The translations under genes were made by a program, and so were the position numbers. From contig CM028895.1 in NCBI GenBank assembly GCA_016801885.1, forward strand, positions 14,340,001 to 14,404,000: a stretch of DNA of 64,000 nucleotides, written 5' to 3'. This stretch comes from Toxotes chatareus. Its lineage: Eukaryota; Chordata; Actinopteri; Toxotidae. The notes under the pieces are model-generated. The model made no database searches. It was not told the origin of the DNA and was given only the letters and a program-made list of their open reading frames with translations. Position 1 is the stretch's first letter, and each line of letters begins with the position of its first letter. Shown one piece after another: positions 63,909 to 64,000 of this stretch.

Positions 63909-64000
63909 CTGGTTCCCAAAGACAAGGTCACAGGTTAGTTTTACAAATGAAGCTGCCACAAATTATCTCGGAACTTGACTGAAATGTATATGTTTTTTTA

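Overview
The window is vertebrate nuclear DNA, almost certainly from a teleost fish. It is intron-rich and packed with CA/GT and other simple repeats, with a few decayed retroposon fragments. The only genes I can support are two phospholipase C-beta genes. Both lie on the minus strand, head to tail: the 3' end of plcb1 (right, 63.9 to about 46.8 kb) followed by the 5' part of plcb4 (left, about 43.8 kb to the left edge). PLCB1 and PLCB4 are also neighbours in the same order and orientation in mammals, so this is a conserved tandem pair, but much more compact here.

Region by region, in transcription order (right to left). 63,908-48,789: eight coding exons of plcb1, giving the last 325 residues (long helical C-terminal domain and a PDZ-binding tail ending DTSL). 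About 48,788-46,810: inferred plcb1 3' UTR, with a poly(A) signal at 46,827-46,832. About 46,800-43,900: short intergenic stretch. About 43,900-43,138: CpG-rich segment with a GC box and two good splice donors, the likely promoter and first non-coding exon of plcb4. 43,137-13,266: a roughly 30 kb 5' UTR intron region with two well-formed candidate non-coding exons (39,800-39,829 and 29,003-29,069), hairpins, microsatellites, a LINE-like tail and a possible solo LTR. 13,251-843: eight coding exons of plcb4 giving residues 1-228 (PH domain and start of the EF-hand lobe). The catalytic X/Y barrel, C2 domain and C-terminus lie beyond the left edge. All exon junctions were checked for GT/AG sites and for reading phase, and all agree.

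Both genes encode Gq-regulated enzymes that hydrolyse PIP2 to IP3 and diacylglycerol. The two windowed parts are complementary: plcb4 shows the N-terminal membrane/regulatory lobe, and plcb1 the C-terminal lobe that contacts Gq and membranes. I found no operon, CRISPR array, rRNA, tRNA gene or unknown multi-gene system. The points most worth a second look are a nearly perfect 38-bp-arm hairpin in plcb4 intronic sequence, a TG-repeat replacing the pyrimidine tract of an in-frame plcb1 exon, the candidate plcb4 5' UTR exons, and a 25-base splice-flanked micro-exon in the last plcb1 intron.
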